Source: Rheinheimera sp. MM224 (lineage in GTDB: Bacteria; Pseudomonadota; Gammaproteobacteria; Enterobacterales; Alteromonadaceae). Taken from it: DNA of 64,000 nt. The notes under the pieces were generated by a model. That model was not told the DNA's origin, ran no database searches, and was given only the letters and a program-made list of their open reading frames with translations. Positions 1 through 8,307 of the stretch are shown piece by piece. The number at the start of each line of letters is the position of its first letter. Positions within the stretch are counted from its first letter, which is position 1. The DNA lies in contig NZ_OX352320.1 in assembly GCF_947090785.1 (NCBI RefSeq), positions 3,089,001-3,153,000 of the forward strand, read 5' to 3'. A program made the translations under genes and the position numbers.

Positions 1-1704
1 GGCAGGCAAAGGTATGCCTGTGTCGAAAAAATTCGCCAGCAATTACAACAGCCTGATTTATTACCTCTATTCCAAAGTACGGCGCCAGCTTCTTTATTAC
101 AGCAATTGCTTAATAACTGGCAGCAACGCCATTGGCTGGGTGACAGAGACAGCTTAAAAGAGCCAATTGCAGATGAGCATTGGTATACCATAGCTTCTGA
201 TCCTGCTCATTGCAGCAAAGCCAACCCTGTACATCATCAATGCCCTTTTCATTTAGCCAGAGCGGAAATAGAAGGCAGCACTGTATTAGTGGTCAATCAT
301 GCATTGTTACTGGCTGATTTGGATGCAGGCTCGCAAATACTTCCACAGCCTGCTGATTGTATTTATGTCATAGATGAAGCCCATCATTTACCCGACAGCG
401 GTCGTGATTTCTTTTCAGCCCATGCCCCGCTGAGTTTCCCGGCTCAGTATCTGGAAAAGCTAAAAAAGACCACTCAGCAACTGGCTGGTGTATTGCCGCA
501 GCACGGCGCTATGACCGAAGTATTAAAACTGGATGAGCTGGCAAGCGACTTTTTGAAACAGCTCAAACCTGTGCAACATCAGATTGAACTGAATCAGCAG
601 CACTGGTTTGCCAAAGAGCCGCATTACCGTTTTGCAGATGCCGCACTGCCGGAGACGTTTGCCTCCAATGCAGACCAATTGGCCGAATTGAGTGGCAAAG
701 CGTTATCCGCTATAGAGAAACTGCAACAGTTTTTATCTGAAGCGGCCACTGAACATAAAGTAGCGACTAAGCTGGTATTGCCACTGCAGTTTGAACTCAC
801 AGCGATAGAGCATAGATTTGAGCATCAATCGGAACTGTGGCGTTTGTATTCAGTCCCGCAGCAAAAACATGTGAATCAGGCACGCTGGGTGGCTATGGAT
901 CAAAAAGAGCTTCAGCAAAGCAGCGCTTATGCCAGCCCTTTGTCGGTGAGTTTTTTACTGGACGATTTATTATTTAGTCAGGCCTTTGCCACCATACTCT
1001 GTTCTGCCACCTTAACGACCCTGAATAGTTTTGACTATATCAAACAGGAGTTGGGACTTTCCCAGCACCCGGGTTTGCAAACACTCAAAGTCGACTCACC
1101 CTTTGATTACCAAAACAAAGCCAGCCTGCTGTTACCAAAAATGCAGACTGACCCCAGCAGTGATGCCTTTACCGATGAGCTAATAGCAAAACTGCCACAG
1201 TACATGGATAAAAAAGCCGGTAATCTGCTGCTGTTTGCGTCTTATTGGCAGATGCAAAAAGTCGTAGAGGCTTTGAGAGCTAACGGCTGGTCTTTTTTAG
1301 TGCAGGGCGAAGCGTCCCGTCAGTCGTTGTTAGAACTTCATGCTATGAAGGTACAAGCAGGCGAAGGCAGTATTTTATGTGGTACCCAGAGTTTTTCTGA
1401 AGGTTTGGATTTACCCGGTGCTTTGCTGACGAATCTGGTGATCACTAAATTGCCTTTTGCCGTGCCCTCTTCGCCTCTGGAAGAAGCTTTATCTGAAGCT
1501 ATTACCAAACGCGGTGGAAATCCGTTTTTGCAAATGACAGTGCCAGCCACAGCACGAAAACTGGTGCAGGCCTGTGGTAGACTGCTGCGTCAGGAAATGG
1601 ATCATGGCCGAATTGTGATTTTAGACAGACGCTTAGTGACCAAAACTTACGGCAAGGCCATGCTCAAAGCTTTGCCTCCCTTTTCACAAACTATTGAAGA
1701 GTAA
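1..1704 (+). CDS. dinG: ATP-dependent DNA helicase DinG (5' end missing)
   Basis: Superfamily 2 iron-sulfur helicase that unwinds D-loops, R-loops and forked DNA. The frame is open from base 1, so the start and Walker A lie outside the window. A first cluster cysteine appears at bases 19-21 (motif GRQRYAC). The DEAH box (VIDEAHHLPD) is at bases 367-396. The conserved GTQSFSEGLDLPG block and motif VI (QACGRLLRQ) lie near the C-terminus, matching E. coli DinG rather than YoaA. Odd point: E. coli DinG has C-x4-C-x5-C after the first cysteine, but here the stretch reads CSKANPVHHQC, so one of the four ligands seems to be missing. The gene leads a compact run with yfcA-like, priC and a deacetylase. 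The DinG call is firm; cluster status is uncertain. Confidence 0.95.
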   Translation, partial: GRQRYACVEKIRQQLQQPDLLPLFQSTAPASLLQQLLNNWQQRHWLGDRDSLKEPIADEHWYTIASDPAHCSKANPVHHQCPFHLARAEIEGSTVLVVNHALLLADLDAGSQILPQPADCIYVIDEAHHLPDSGRDFFSAHAPLSFPAQYLEKLKKTTQQLAGVLPQHGAMTEVLKLDELASDFLKQLKPVQHQIELNQQHWFAKEPHYRFADAALPETFASNADQLAELSGKALSAIEKLQQFLSEAATEHKVATKLVLPLQFELTAIEHRFEHQSELWRLYSVPQQKHVNQARWVAMDQKELQQSSAYASPLSVSFLLDDLLFSQAFATILCSATLTTLNSFDYIKQELGLSQHPGLQTLKVDSPFDYQNKASLLLPKMQTDPSSDAFTDELIAKLPQYMDKKAGNLLLFASYWQMQKVVEALRANGWSFLVQGEASRQSLLELHAMKVQAGEGSILCGTQSFSEGLDLPGALLTNLVITKLPFAVPSSPLEEALSEAITKRGGNPFLQMTVPATARKLVQACGRLLRQEMDHGRIVILDRRLVTKTYGKAMLKALPPFSQTIEE

Positions 1705-1706
1705 AG

Positions 1707-2486
1707 ATGGAATTAGGTTTAGACCTCTGGGTAGTCGCCGCTTTATGTGCTGTCGCTTTAGTCGCAGGTTTTATTGATGCAGTGGCTGGGGGCGGAGGTT
1801 TATTGACAGTCCCAGCACTACTGACCGCAGGTTTACCGCCACATCTGGTGTTAGGCACCAATAAACTGGCCGCCACTTTTGGTTCCATTACCGCTTCAGT
1901 TACTTATTACAGACGCCAACTTTTCGACCCTGCGTTTTGGCGCACAGCGCTGATATTCACTGCTATTGGTGCCATTTGTGGCACTTTAGTGGTGGATTTA
2001 ATCAGCAAAGAATGGCTGGAACGTATTATTCCATTTTTTATCGTCATCGCTGCCTTATATAGCCTGGTGGTAAAAATGCAGCCAGACGATCAATTGACCT
2101 TACCAGAGCAAACGCCTAAACATTTCTGGCAGCAAAGAGCTCAGGGTTTTACTTTAGGTTTTTACGATGGACTAGCAGGCCCCGGCACAGGTTCGTTTTG
2201 GATGGTGTCGACCATGGCACTATATAAAATCAATCTGCTGTTAACCAGCGGCGTAGCGCGTTCGATGAACTGCGTCAGTAATATCTTTGCATTAGTCACC
2301 TTTGCCTGGCTCGGACATATTTATTGGGCTTTGGGTTTAGCCATGGGCGCTTGTTTAATGCTCGGCTCCTATTTTGGTGCCCGTTCAGCCATTCGTTTTG
2401 GCAGTAAGTTTATCCGGCCGATATTTTTAACTATGGTGCTAGCTATTACCATCCGCTTGTTATGGCAAGCCTGGAGCAATGGATGA
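1707..2486 (+). CDS. TSUP/TauE-SafE family membrane transporter (YfcA-like)
   Basis: Inner-membrane protein of 259 residues from the sulfite-exporter TauE/SafE (DUF81) family, closest in pattern to E. coli YfcA. The N-terminal signature FIDAVAGGGGLLTVPALL and the internal half repeat GFYDGLAGPGTGSFW are both present, as expected for the duplicated fold. About eight hydrophobic segments can be picked out. The substrate is not deducible; relatives move sulfite, sulfonates or other small organic anions. The ATG is two bases after the dinG stop and its ribosome site overlaps the end of dinG, so the two are probably cotranscribed. Confidence 0.88.
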   Translation: MELGLDLWVVAALCAVALVAGFIDAVAGGGGLLTVPALLTAGLPPHLVLGTNKLAATFGSITASVTYYRRQLFDPAFWRTALIFTAIGAICGTLVVDLISKEWLERIIPFFIVIAALYSLVVKMQPDDQLTLPEQTPKHFWQQRAQGFTLGFYDGLAGPGTGSFWMVSTMALYKINLLLTSGVARSMNCVSNIFALVTFAWLGHIYWALGLAMGACLMLGSYFGARSAIRFGSKFIRPIFLTMVLAITIRLLWQAWSNG

Positions 2487-3073
2487 AAGACTTATTGGCT
2501 GCTTTGGAGCAACAACTCAAACAGCTGACTCAACAAGCCAAAGTGATTGACGGTAAACAAAGCAGTTGGCAACAAAAAGCCTGGTTTGATAGTGACTTAT
2601 TTCAATCCCATTCGCCTTTTTTAACCGACTATGTGCTGGAAGCTGAAGCCATGCTTAAACGCCTGAAAGCAAGCACAGAACAGCGTACCAGTTCAGCTCA
2701 GGCATTAGCGGCTAAACTCAGCGCCCAAATTCAGGCGTTAAGCCGCGCTTTTCAAACCAAAGACTTACGTTATTTACCCGGCAAAGGAAAAAAACGCCCC
2801 ACTTCACCTAATGCTTCAGAACAAGCTCAGGCTATGGTTGGGCAATTACGCCGATCTACTCAGGAGTTGTATCAACAGCTCTCTGAATACCAGGGCTTTG
2901 AAAGGCGTTTGCTGGATATGCTGGAGCTGGAGCAGCGCCAGTTGTCCGGTGGTTCAGCGGATACCAGTGCCGACAGAGTACTGGCTATTCATGCCCGTTT
3001 AGGTCGTTGTCGCAAAGCCTTAAGCGAATTAGAGGTAGAAATTCAGTGGTCAGAACAAAACCGCCGGGGCTGA
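2483..3073 (+). CDS. priC: Primosomal replication protein PriC
   Basis: Replication-restart protein that helps reload DnaB on stalled forks through SSB and gapped-fork binding. It is 196 residues and helical. The motif FDSDLFQ near the N-terminus and YQGFERRLLDM plus ARLGRCRKALSELE near the C-terminus correspond to FDRHLFQ, FERRL and ARLARCRHALEKIE of E. coli PriC. The start chosen is the ATG at 2483, which overlaps the preceding stop as ATGA and has GGAG six bases upstream. A longer form from 2462 is possible but less likely. In E. coli priC is followed by ybaM; here ybaM/rsmS lies 2.5 kb downstream. Confidence 0.88.
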   Translation: MKDLLAALEQQLKQLTQQAKVIDGKQSSWQQKAWFDSDLFQSHSPFLTDYVLEAEAMLKRLKASTEQRTSSAQALAAKLSAQIQALSRAFQTKDLRYLPGKGKKRPTSPNASEQAQAMVGQLRRSTQELYQQLSEYQGFERRLLDMLELEQRQLSGGSADTSADRVLAIHARLGRCRKALSELEVEIQWSEQNRRG

Positions 3074-4005
3074 TCTATCACCCTATTTACAGTCAGCTCG
3101 AACTGCCCTTTAAACACCGTTATCCGATAGGTAAATATCAGGCTTTGTATCAGGCCTTGTTAGAGCTGGGTGTGCCGGCTGATCAATTCACTTCATCTCA
3201 AATCGCCAGCGTTGAACAGTTATTGTCAGTACATCAGGCTTTTTATACTGAACAGCTAATCTCCGGTCAGCTTGATAGCAAGGCTATGCGCCGTATAGGT
3301 TTTCCCTGGTCTGAACAATTAGTGACCCGCTCTTTAACTTCGGTTGGTGGCACAGTGCAAACGGTTCAGCTTGCACTACAGCAAGGTTTAGCTTTGCATT
3401 TGAGTGGCGGTTATCACCATGCTTTTGCCGGCGAAGGTAGTGGATTTTGTTTATTTAATGATTTAGCTGTAGCCGCACGCTATGCCTTAACTCAAGGCGT
3501 AGACAAGGTGCTGATTTTTGATTGTGATGTACATCAGGGCGATGGCACTGCCGCTATTTTTTCTGATGAGCCCGCTATTATTACCGCCTCTTTGCATGGC
3601 GAAAAGAATTTTCCATCCCGCAAACAGCAGTCTAGTTGGGATTTAGGTTTGCCCACAGCCTGCACCGACGACGAGTATCTGGCCGCAGTAAAACAAAGTC
3701 TGGATTATTTGTTACGCATTCATCAGCCGGATTTAGTGATTTACGATGCGGGTATCGACATTCATCAGCAGGACGATTTAGGGCTTTTGCATATCAGCAC
3801 AGCGGGAGTGGCAGAACGGGACTGGTATGTACTCAACGAATGTCATAAGAGAAACATTCCGGTAGCAGCTGTGATAGGCGGAGGTTATCAGCGTGACCTA
3901 TCCGCTTTAACCCAAATCCATCTACAGCTGTTTTACGCTGCCTTTCAAATCAGCGGTTTGTCCTTACCAAATACAAACCGCTGGTTTCATGCCCTTGGGG
4001 CTTGA
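3046..4005 (+). CDS. Histone-deacetylase-fold zinc amidohydrolase
   Basis: Arginase/deacetylase-fold enzyme of 319 residues, family of class II histone deacetylases, AcuC and acetylpolyamine amidohydrolases. Visible motifs: tandem active-site histidines in GGYHHAF (His124-His125), zinc ligands Asp161 and His163 in FDCDVHQGDG, a third zinc aspartate in YDAGIDIH, and GGGYQRDL near the end. The true substrate (acetyl-lysine protein, polyamine or small acyl amide) cannot be read from sequence. The GTG at 3046 gives the usual short N-terminus before the LIYHPIYSQ strand and overlaps priC by 28 bases; a TTG at 3007 would add 13 residues. Probably the last gene of the dinG run. A second, NAD-dependent deacylase (cobB) occurs at 56.4 kb. 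Confidence 0.88.
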   Translation: MVRTKPPGLIYHPIYSQLELPFKHRYPIGKYQALYQALLELGVPADQFTSSQIASVEQLLSVHQAFYTEQLISGQLDSKAMRRIGFPWSEQLVTRSLTSVGGTVQTVQLALQQGLALHLSGGYHHAFAGEGSGFCLFNDLAVAARYALTQGVDKVLIFDCDVHQGDGTAAIFSDEPAIITASLHGEKNFPSRKQQSSWDLGLPTACTDDEYLAAVKQSLDYLLRIHQPDLVIYDAGIDIHQQDDLGLLHISTAGVAERDWYVLNECHKRNIPVAAVIGGGYQRDLSALTQIHLQLFYAAFQISGLSLPNTNRWFHALGA

Positions 4006-4033
4006 AATAAATGCATTGTATTTCGATTAAAGA

Positions 4034-4063
4034 CGGGCGGGTACAAGACCCGCCCCTACAATT
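4034..4063 (-). repeat. REP-like element, GTAG plus hairpin (copy 1)
   Basis: On the minus strand the order is AATT, GTAG, then an 8-bp stem GGGCGGGT with five-base loop CTTGT and ACCCGCCC. The tetranucleotide at the hairpin foot is the hallmark of REP sequences mobilised by RAYT transposases. It sits between convergent genes and ends exactly at the kynA stop codon. It could also act as a bidirectional terminator. Confidence 0.7.
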
Positions 4064-5166
4064 TAAATCTGCTGGGAACCAGCGAAATAAAACCCCAGCT
4101 GTTTACGCACCGCCAAAGGCAGGTCAGGTAAATCCGATTTTGGCAGTAAGAAAGTAGCCATATGGAATAAGTCGGTAAAAATACGGTTTTTCTCAGTAGT
4201 GCGTTTTAAATAATCATGGCCTGAAGAACCGCCGGTGCCAATCTTGGTTCCGAGCATACGCTGTACCATCATGGCGTGTTTGTAGCGCCAAATCGTCATA
4301 TTTTCATCGATTTCAGTCAGGCAGGTTAATACCTGAAATGGCAGGTTAAACACAGGTTCTTCCTGATACAAGGTAATAAACAAAGCGGCTAACATAGCGC
4401 GCTGGCTTAAGCGGAAACTACCCTGTTGTTGCAGTTCAGCGTATTTGTCTTTATCCAGCAAAGCGGCAAACTTGGCTCTGGTATTGATGATTTCTTTCAG
4501 CTGCATTTCGCGTTCATGTTCAGCAATCTGCTCTATGGACAGCACTGTGCTTTCATCTTCGTTCAGCATTTTTTCTGTCGCACTTTGATACATCTGCCAG
4601 AAGCTGAAATCGCCAAATTGTAAAAATGGCATACGCTCCAGCCACTTTTCCACTTGTTCAAATAAACTTGGCTGAGTTTCCAGCCCTTCTAAAAAGATCC
4701 GGTCTTTTTCATTTAAGCGGCTGTAAAAAGAATTCTTATCAAAGTCAATGCGGTATTCGCTTTTTAGACCCAGGCCAATTTCCAGCATTTTAAATTGCAC
4801 GCTCTGAAAACCAGAAGCCGGCACTAAATAGTCGCGAAACGACATAAAATCCTGAGGAGTCATGGTTTCCATCACGCCAATTTGTTGGTTCATCAGCTGC
4901 TGAATGGTAATAACCCGCTTCAGTTTATGCACCACACCCGTCAGTTGCTGATCTTTGACTTCATCTGCGGCAAACACAGCAAGCACAGCTTTGAGTTCAT
5001 GCAGTACTTGTTTAAACCACAATTCGTACACCTGATGCACCACAATAAATAAGGTTTCATCATGGGCTTCGTTGGCATACTTTGCACTTTCAGGCGCCTG
5101 GGCAGTTAAAATTTTGTCCAGTTGCAGGTAGTCACCGTAGTAACAAGGGGTTGTATTCTTTTGCAT
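4063..5166 (-). CDS. kynA: Tryptophan 2,3-dioxygenase
   Basis: Cytosolic heme enzyme that opens the tryptophan indole ring to N-formylkynurenine, first step of the kynurenine route. It is 367 residues. The block HDETLFIVVHQVYELWFKQ (residues 35-53) contains the catalytic-site histidine (His44 here, equivalent to His55 of the Xanthomonas enzyme). The downstream RYKHAMMVQRMLG supplies the proximal heme histidine, followed by the glycine-rich GTGGSSGHDYL substrate loop. No formamidase or kynureninase gene lies beside it, so the rest of the pathway must be elsewhere. It is transcribed alone, convergent with the deacetylase gene. Confidence 0.96.
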   Translation of the reverse strand: MQKNTTPCYYGDYLQLDKILTAQAPESAKYANEAHDETLFIVVHQVYELWFKQVLHELKAVLAVFAADEVKDQQLTGVVHKLKRVITIQQLMNQQIGVMETMTPQDFMSFRDYLVPASGFQSVQFKMLEIGLGLKSEYRIDFDKNSFYSRLNEKDRIFLEGLETQPSLFEQVEKWLERMPFLQFGDFSFWQMYQSATEKMLNEDESTVLSIEQIAEHEREMQLKEIINTRAKFAALLDKDKYAELQQQGSFRLSQRAMLAALFITLYQEEPVFNLPFQVLTCLTEIDENMTIWRYKHAMMVQRMLGTKIGTGGSSGHDYLKRTTEKNRIFTDLFHMATFLLPKSDLPDLPLAVRKQLGFYFAGSQQI

Positions 5167-5339
5167 TTTTTAATCTTAGGCCACAGCCTGTTGTTTTGAC
5201 CGCGCCATTCTATCAGCACGACCTGAAGTTAACATCTGCTGGTAGCGTTTTATAACTGAACTGATTATGCTTAGGCTCAGTTTAAGTAACCTATTAAGAG
5301 CGGTCGGGGCATAAAGCTCAGGCACACAAGGAGTAACAG

Positions 5340-5609
5340 ATGAAGTTAGATGACGATATCCATAACTATTACGAAAAACTTCTGCTGGACCATTTAGTTG
5401 AGTTACGTCTGGATGATGAATACGACACCGAATATCTGGCCGATTTGTGCTGCATAGTGCTCAATCAGTTGCCACCTAAATATATTCGTTATGAAGTAGA
5501 TATGGCATTTTACCTGCCTCAGACCGAACGTTTTGAAATGGTGATGAAAGTACGTGAAGCTGTTACGAAAGCCAAAGGTTTCTTAGACACTCAACGTGAC
5601 AAAAACTAA
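5340..5609 (+). CDS. ComFB-family protein
   Basis: An 89-residue soluble protein matching the late-competence ComFB family: an acidic N-terminus (DDDIHNYYEKLLLDHLVE), the paired cysteines in LADLCCIVLNQLPPKYI, and a short helical tail. Members in cyanobacteria and Bacillus have been reported as cyclic-dinucleotide receptors; whether this one binds c-di-GMP is inference. A ribosome site (AAGGAG) lies just upstream of the ATG. Its stop overlaps the start of rsmS by 14 bases, suggesting translational coupling. The window also encodes a diguanylate cyclase at 54.3 kb. Confidence 0.72.
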   Translation: MKLDDDIHNYYEKLLLDHLVELRLDDEYDTEYLADLCCIVLNQLPPKYIRYEVDMAFYLPQTERFEMVMKVREAVTKAKGFLDTQRDKN

Positions 5610-5775
5610 AGCTCCGGTTTTATCTGATGCCCCCCTTGAGGTGCAGTTGGCTGTGGAACTGATCCTGTTGCTGGAGCAACAGGATTTGCCCGCGGAAGCA
5701 GTGTTGGCAGCCCTGGCTATAGTACAACGCGATTTCCAGAAAAAACTGACAACTTTTGCTTCGCAAGCCAATTAA
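5596..5775 (+). CDS. rsmS: RsmS/YbaM family small regulator
   Basis: A 59-residue protein starting at GTG, easily missed by length or start filters. The central part LEVQLAVELILLLEQ and the following PAEAVLAALAIVQRDFQKKL correspond closely to E. coli YbaM (DDVKLAVDLIVLLE, then LRALDIVKRDYEKKL). In Pectobacterium this family is RsmS, a pleiotropic regulator of secondary metabolism and virulence whose biochemistry is unresolved. It overlaps the comFB gene and ends 23 bases before the EamA transporter. In E. coli ybaM directly follows priC; here priC is 2.5 kb upstream, so part of that linkage is preserved. Confidence 0.85.
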   Translation: MTKTKAPVLSDAPLEVQLAVELILLLEQQDLPAEAVLAALAIVQRDFQKKLTTFASQAN

Positions 5776-5798
5776 ATCCCCATATATCCTGAGGCATT

Positions 5799-6704
5799 AT
5801 GCTGACCCATTCCATTACCTTGTATCTTGCCACTGTATTGATTTGGGGCTCGACTTTTTATGCTATTAAATTCCAACTCGGCGATGTGCCGGAAATGTGG
5901 TCTATCGCCTATCGTTTTGGTCTGGCGGCTTTGTTACTTTGGCTCTGGTGTCTGTGGCGCAAACTGCCACTGACATTTAGTCGTCGCCAGCATGGCTGGA
6001 TGGCACTGCAAGGCCTGTTTTTATTTTGCTTAAATTACCTGCTGATTTATCTGGCCACCTCTGATTTAACCAGTGGCCTGATTGCTGTGGTGTTTTCCAG
6101 CATAGTATTGATGAACATCCTCAACGGAGCTTTGTTTTTTGGCCGTCCCATTGAAATCAAAACCCTGCTGGGTGCTTTATTGGGCATCCTGGGTATAGCT
6201 TTTGTATTCTGGCCAGAACTGGCAGGATTGGAGAGCAACGGCTCGGCATTTTGGGGTTTAGTGCTGAGTATTGCCGGCACTTATATCGCCTCCCTTGGCA
6301 ATATGCTGTCGTCCAAAAACCAGCAACAGCAGTTGCCTGTAATTCAGAGCAATGTGTTTGGTATGACCTATGGTGCAGGGATGATGGCGATGCTGGCCTT
6401 AGTACAAGGCATCATGCCAGTGTTTGATAGCAGTGTTAGTTTTAATCTGTCTTTGTTGTACTTGTCATTATTTGGCTCAGTGCTGGCCTTTGGCGCTTAC
6501 CTGACGTTGGTTGGTCGTATTGGTCCAGCCAAAGCTGCTTACACCATGGTGTTATTCCCTATTGTCGCTTTAGGGATATCCACAGTGTTTGAAAATTATC
6601 ACTGGAGCTGGTCAGCACTTATTGGTGTTTGTATCGTCGCTTTGGGTAATTTAATTATTTTATTACCGGCAGAGAAACTTAAGCGTCTTGTAAGGCTTTC
6701 TTAA
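5799..6704 (+). CDS. DMT-superfamily EamA transporter
   Basis: Integral inner-membrane protein of 301 residues with about ten hydrophobic helices and two EamA halves (first half to about residue 140, second from FWGLVLSIAGTYIASLGNM). Signature stretch LIWGSTFYAIKFQLG starts helix 1. Family members export amino acids and metabolites, but the substrate is unknown here. TGAGG precedes the ATG. It follows rsmS by 23 bases and may be cotranscribed with it. Confidence 0.85.
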   Translation: MLTHSITLYLATVLIWGSTFYAIKFQLGDVPEMWSIAYRFGLAALLLWLWCLWRKLPLTFSRRQHGWMALQGLFLFCLNYLLIYLATSDLTSGLIAVVFSSIVLMNILNGALFFGRPIEIKTLLGALLGILGIAFVFWPELAGLESNGSAFWGLVLSIAGTYIASLGNMLSSKNQQQQLPVIQSNVFGMTYGAGMMAMLALVQGIMPVFDSSVSFNLSLLYLSLFGSVLAFGAYLTLVGRIGPAKAAYTMVLFPIVALGISTVFENYHWSWSALIGVCIVALGNLIILLPAEKLKRLVRLS

Positions 6705-6786
6705 ACGGTAACAGTACTTTGTGTTGTCAGCGCTATTAAATCTGGCTATACCTAAGGCAGTGTTTCTTTATCAGAGAACGCAAAAC

Positions 6787-7572
6787 ATGCGATGGATTGT
6801 TAGTCTTTTTTTCTTCTGTGTCAGTTTTGCGCTTCAAAGCCAAAGCTTGCGGATCATCACTGTGGTCGAGCCTCCGGCCGCCTATCTGGATAGTCATGGC
6901 CAACTGACAGGTTTTTCTGTCGAAGTGGTACAGGCCATTCAACGTAGTCTGGATGACAAAACTGTAATTGAAGTGCTGCCTGAAGCCCGCGCTATTCATA
7001 TTGCCCGCACAGAGCCGAATGTGATTTTGTTCAGTTTTTCCAGAACACCAAAAAGAGAAGACGAGTTTTATTGGCTTGGTCAGTTGAGTGTCAAAGCCTG
7101 GTCTGTTTATGCGCTAAGCTCAAATCCTGTGCAAATTCGGTCACTGGAAGAACTACGCAAGGTGAAGGCTATAGGTGTGGTACGGGGAGATATACGCGAA
7201 GAATGGCTGCTTGAACAAGGTTTTAGTAACTTACATCCTTCTGTAAATCATCAGCAAAACATCCACAGGTTACGCTCTGGCCGGTTGGATTTGATAGCTT
7301 ATGAAAGTCAGGGTATTCAGCATTTATTATGGGAAGAAGGGTTGCAGACATCAGATGTGAAATCTGTTTTTAACTTAAAAACTTCCGATGTATATTTGCT
7401 GATGTCCAAATCCGGTACTGATCCAAAACTAATGCAAAGCTGGAGGACTGCGGCTGAAAAATTCAGACGTAGTGGCCAACAACAGTTTATTGCTGAAAAA
7501 TGGCAGATGATTTTAAAGCACTATCACAATATCAACACACAAGCTGTTGAGGGTATTTTGTATTTCGAATAA
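6787..7572 (+). CDS. Orphan periplasmic binding protein (SBP family 3 fold)
   Basis: A 261-residue exported protein. The ATG at 6787 opens a classic signal peptide (MRWIVSLFFFCVSFALQSQS); an upstream in-frame start at 6721 would bury it. The mature part begins with a strand typical of extracellular solute-binding family 3 (LRIITVVEPPAAYLD, then GFSVEVVQAIQ). It contains the hinge-like KVKAIGVVRGD and ends with a helical tail. There are no permease or ATPase genes nearby, so it is not an evident ABC-importer subunit. A sensor accessory or unlinked transporter role is possible. An ERIC-like element follows the stop codon immediately. Confidence 0.7.
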   Translation: MRWIVSLFFFCVSFALQSQSLRIITVVEPPAAYLDSHGQLTGFSVEVVQAIQRSLDDKTVIEVLPEARAIHIARTEPNVILFSFSRTPKREDEFYWLGQLSVKAWSVYALSSNPVQIRSLEELRKVKAIGVVRGDIREEWLLEQGFSNLHPSVNHQQNIHRLRSGRLDLIAYESQGIQHLLWEEGLQTSDVKSVFNLKTSDVYLLMSKSGTDPKLMQSWRTAAEKFRRSGQQQFIAEKWQMILKHYHNINTQAVEGILYFE

Positions 7573-7574
7573 CC

Positions 7575-7703
7575 GCATCCCCGTCGTACTTGAAGCTGCA
7601 GCTTTGTTGACTTCACGCCTTCGCCCCAGTCACATAGATGAACTATGCTCCTGGGGTCTCAGTCACTTGTCGCCTCCCTGCAACATCAATTACTTAGGGT
7701 ATG
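7575..7703 (+). repeat. ERIC-like intergenic repeat unit (copy A)
   Basis: About 128 bp of dyad-symmetric non-coding DNA. The centre reads CCCCAGTCAC, a short arm, then CTATGCTCCTGGGG, nearly the diagnostic ERIC/IRU core of enterobacteria. The left end CCCGTCGTACTTGAAG and right end CTTAGGGTAT also match ERIC termini. It lies between the binding-protein gene and DUF1993 and begins three bases after the former's stop. Confidence 0.85.
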
Positions 7704-7725
7704 TAAAACTATATTGAGTTCACAA

Positions 7726-8235
7726 TTACATTTGACCCATATAGTCTTTTTTACCTACTTCCACACCGTTGTGACGCAGCAAGGCGTAACTGGTGGTGAC
7801 GTGGAAATAAAACTGTGGCAAACCATACTGGGCTAAATACTGCGAGCCAGTAAAACGTTTTTCTTTTGGAGTGCCAGGGCGTAATACAATTTCTTTGTCT
7901 GCAGCATTGGCAAATTGCTCTGCAGTTAAGGTGTCCAGAAAAGCCAGGGTTTTATCCAGACGTTGCTGCAGCTCGGCAAAAGTCTGTTCGTTGTCTTCAT
8001 AACCCGGAACATCCACACCAGCTAAACGAGCCGACACACTTTTGGCAAAATCAGCAGCAATTTGCACCTGACGCGCCAGTGGAAACATATCTGGGTATAA
8101 ACGCGATTGCAGTAGCACAGCATCAGCCAGTTCTTTCTGTTGGCTGAATTTTTCAGCTTTGGCTAACAAGTCTTTTAAGCTAGTAAGAAACTGTTTAAAT
8201 ACCGGAACTGACGCGCTGTAAAAAGATAAACTCAT
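7726..8235 (-). CDS. DUF1993 family protein
   Basis: A 169-residue cytosolic helical protein of the DUF1993 family, DinB-like in fold. Motifs visible are SVPVFKQFLTSLKDLLAKAE at the N-terminus, ARLYPDMFPL-type sequence (here SRLYPDMFPLARQVQ), the FTGSQYLAQYGLPQFYFHVTTSYALLRHNGV block and KKDYMG at the C-terminus. The function of the family is unknown. The ATG at 8235 has AAGAG upstream; a longer in-frame start at 8253 would add six residues. It lies 72 bases downstream of ohrR on the same strand, so it may belong to the peroxide response. Confidence 0.82.
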   Translation of the reverse strand: MSLSFYSASVPVFKQFLTSLKDLLAKAEKFSQQKELADAVLLQSRLYPDMFPLARQVQIAADFAKSVSARLAGVDVPGYEDNEQTFAELQQRLDKTLAFLDTLTAEQFANAADKEIVLRPGTPKEKRFTGSQYLAQYGLPQFYFHVTTSYALLRHNGVEVGKKDYMGQM

Positions 8236-8307
8236 GCTCTTTGCCTCATTCAAGCCATCTTGCCCTTTGCAAGAATCTGCTCTTTGAAATGGGGATGCGT
8301 AAGAGGA

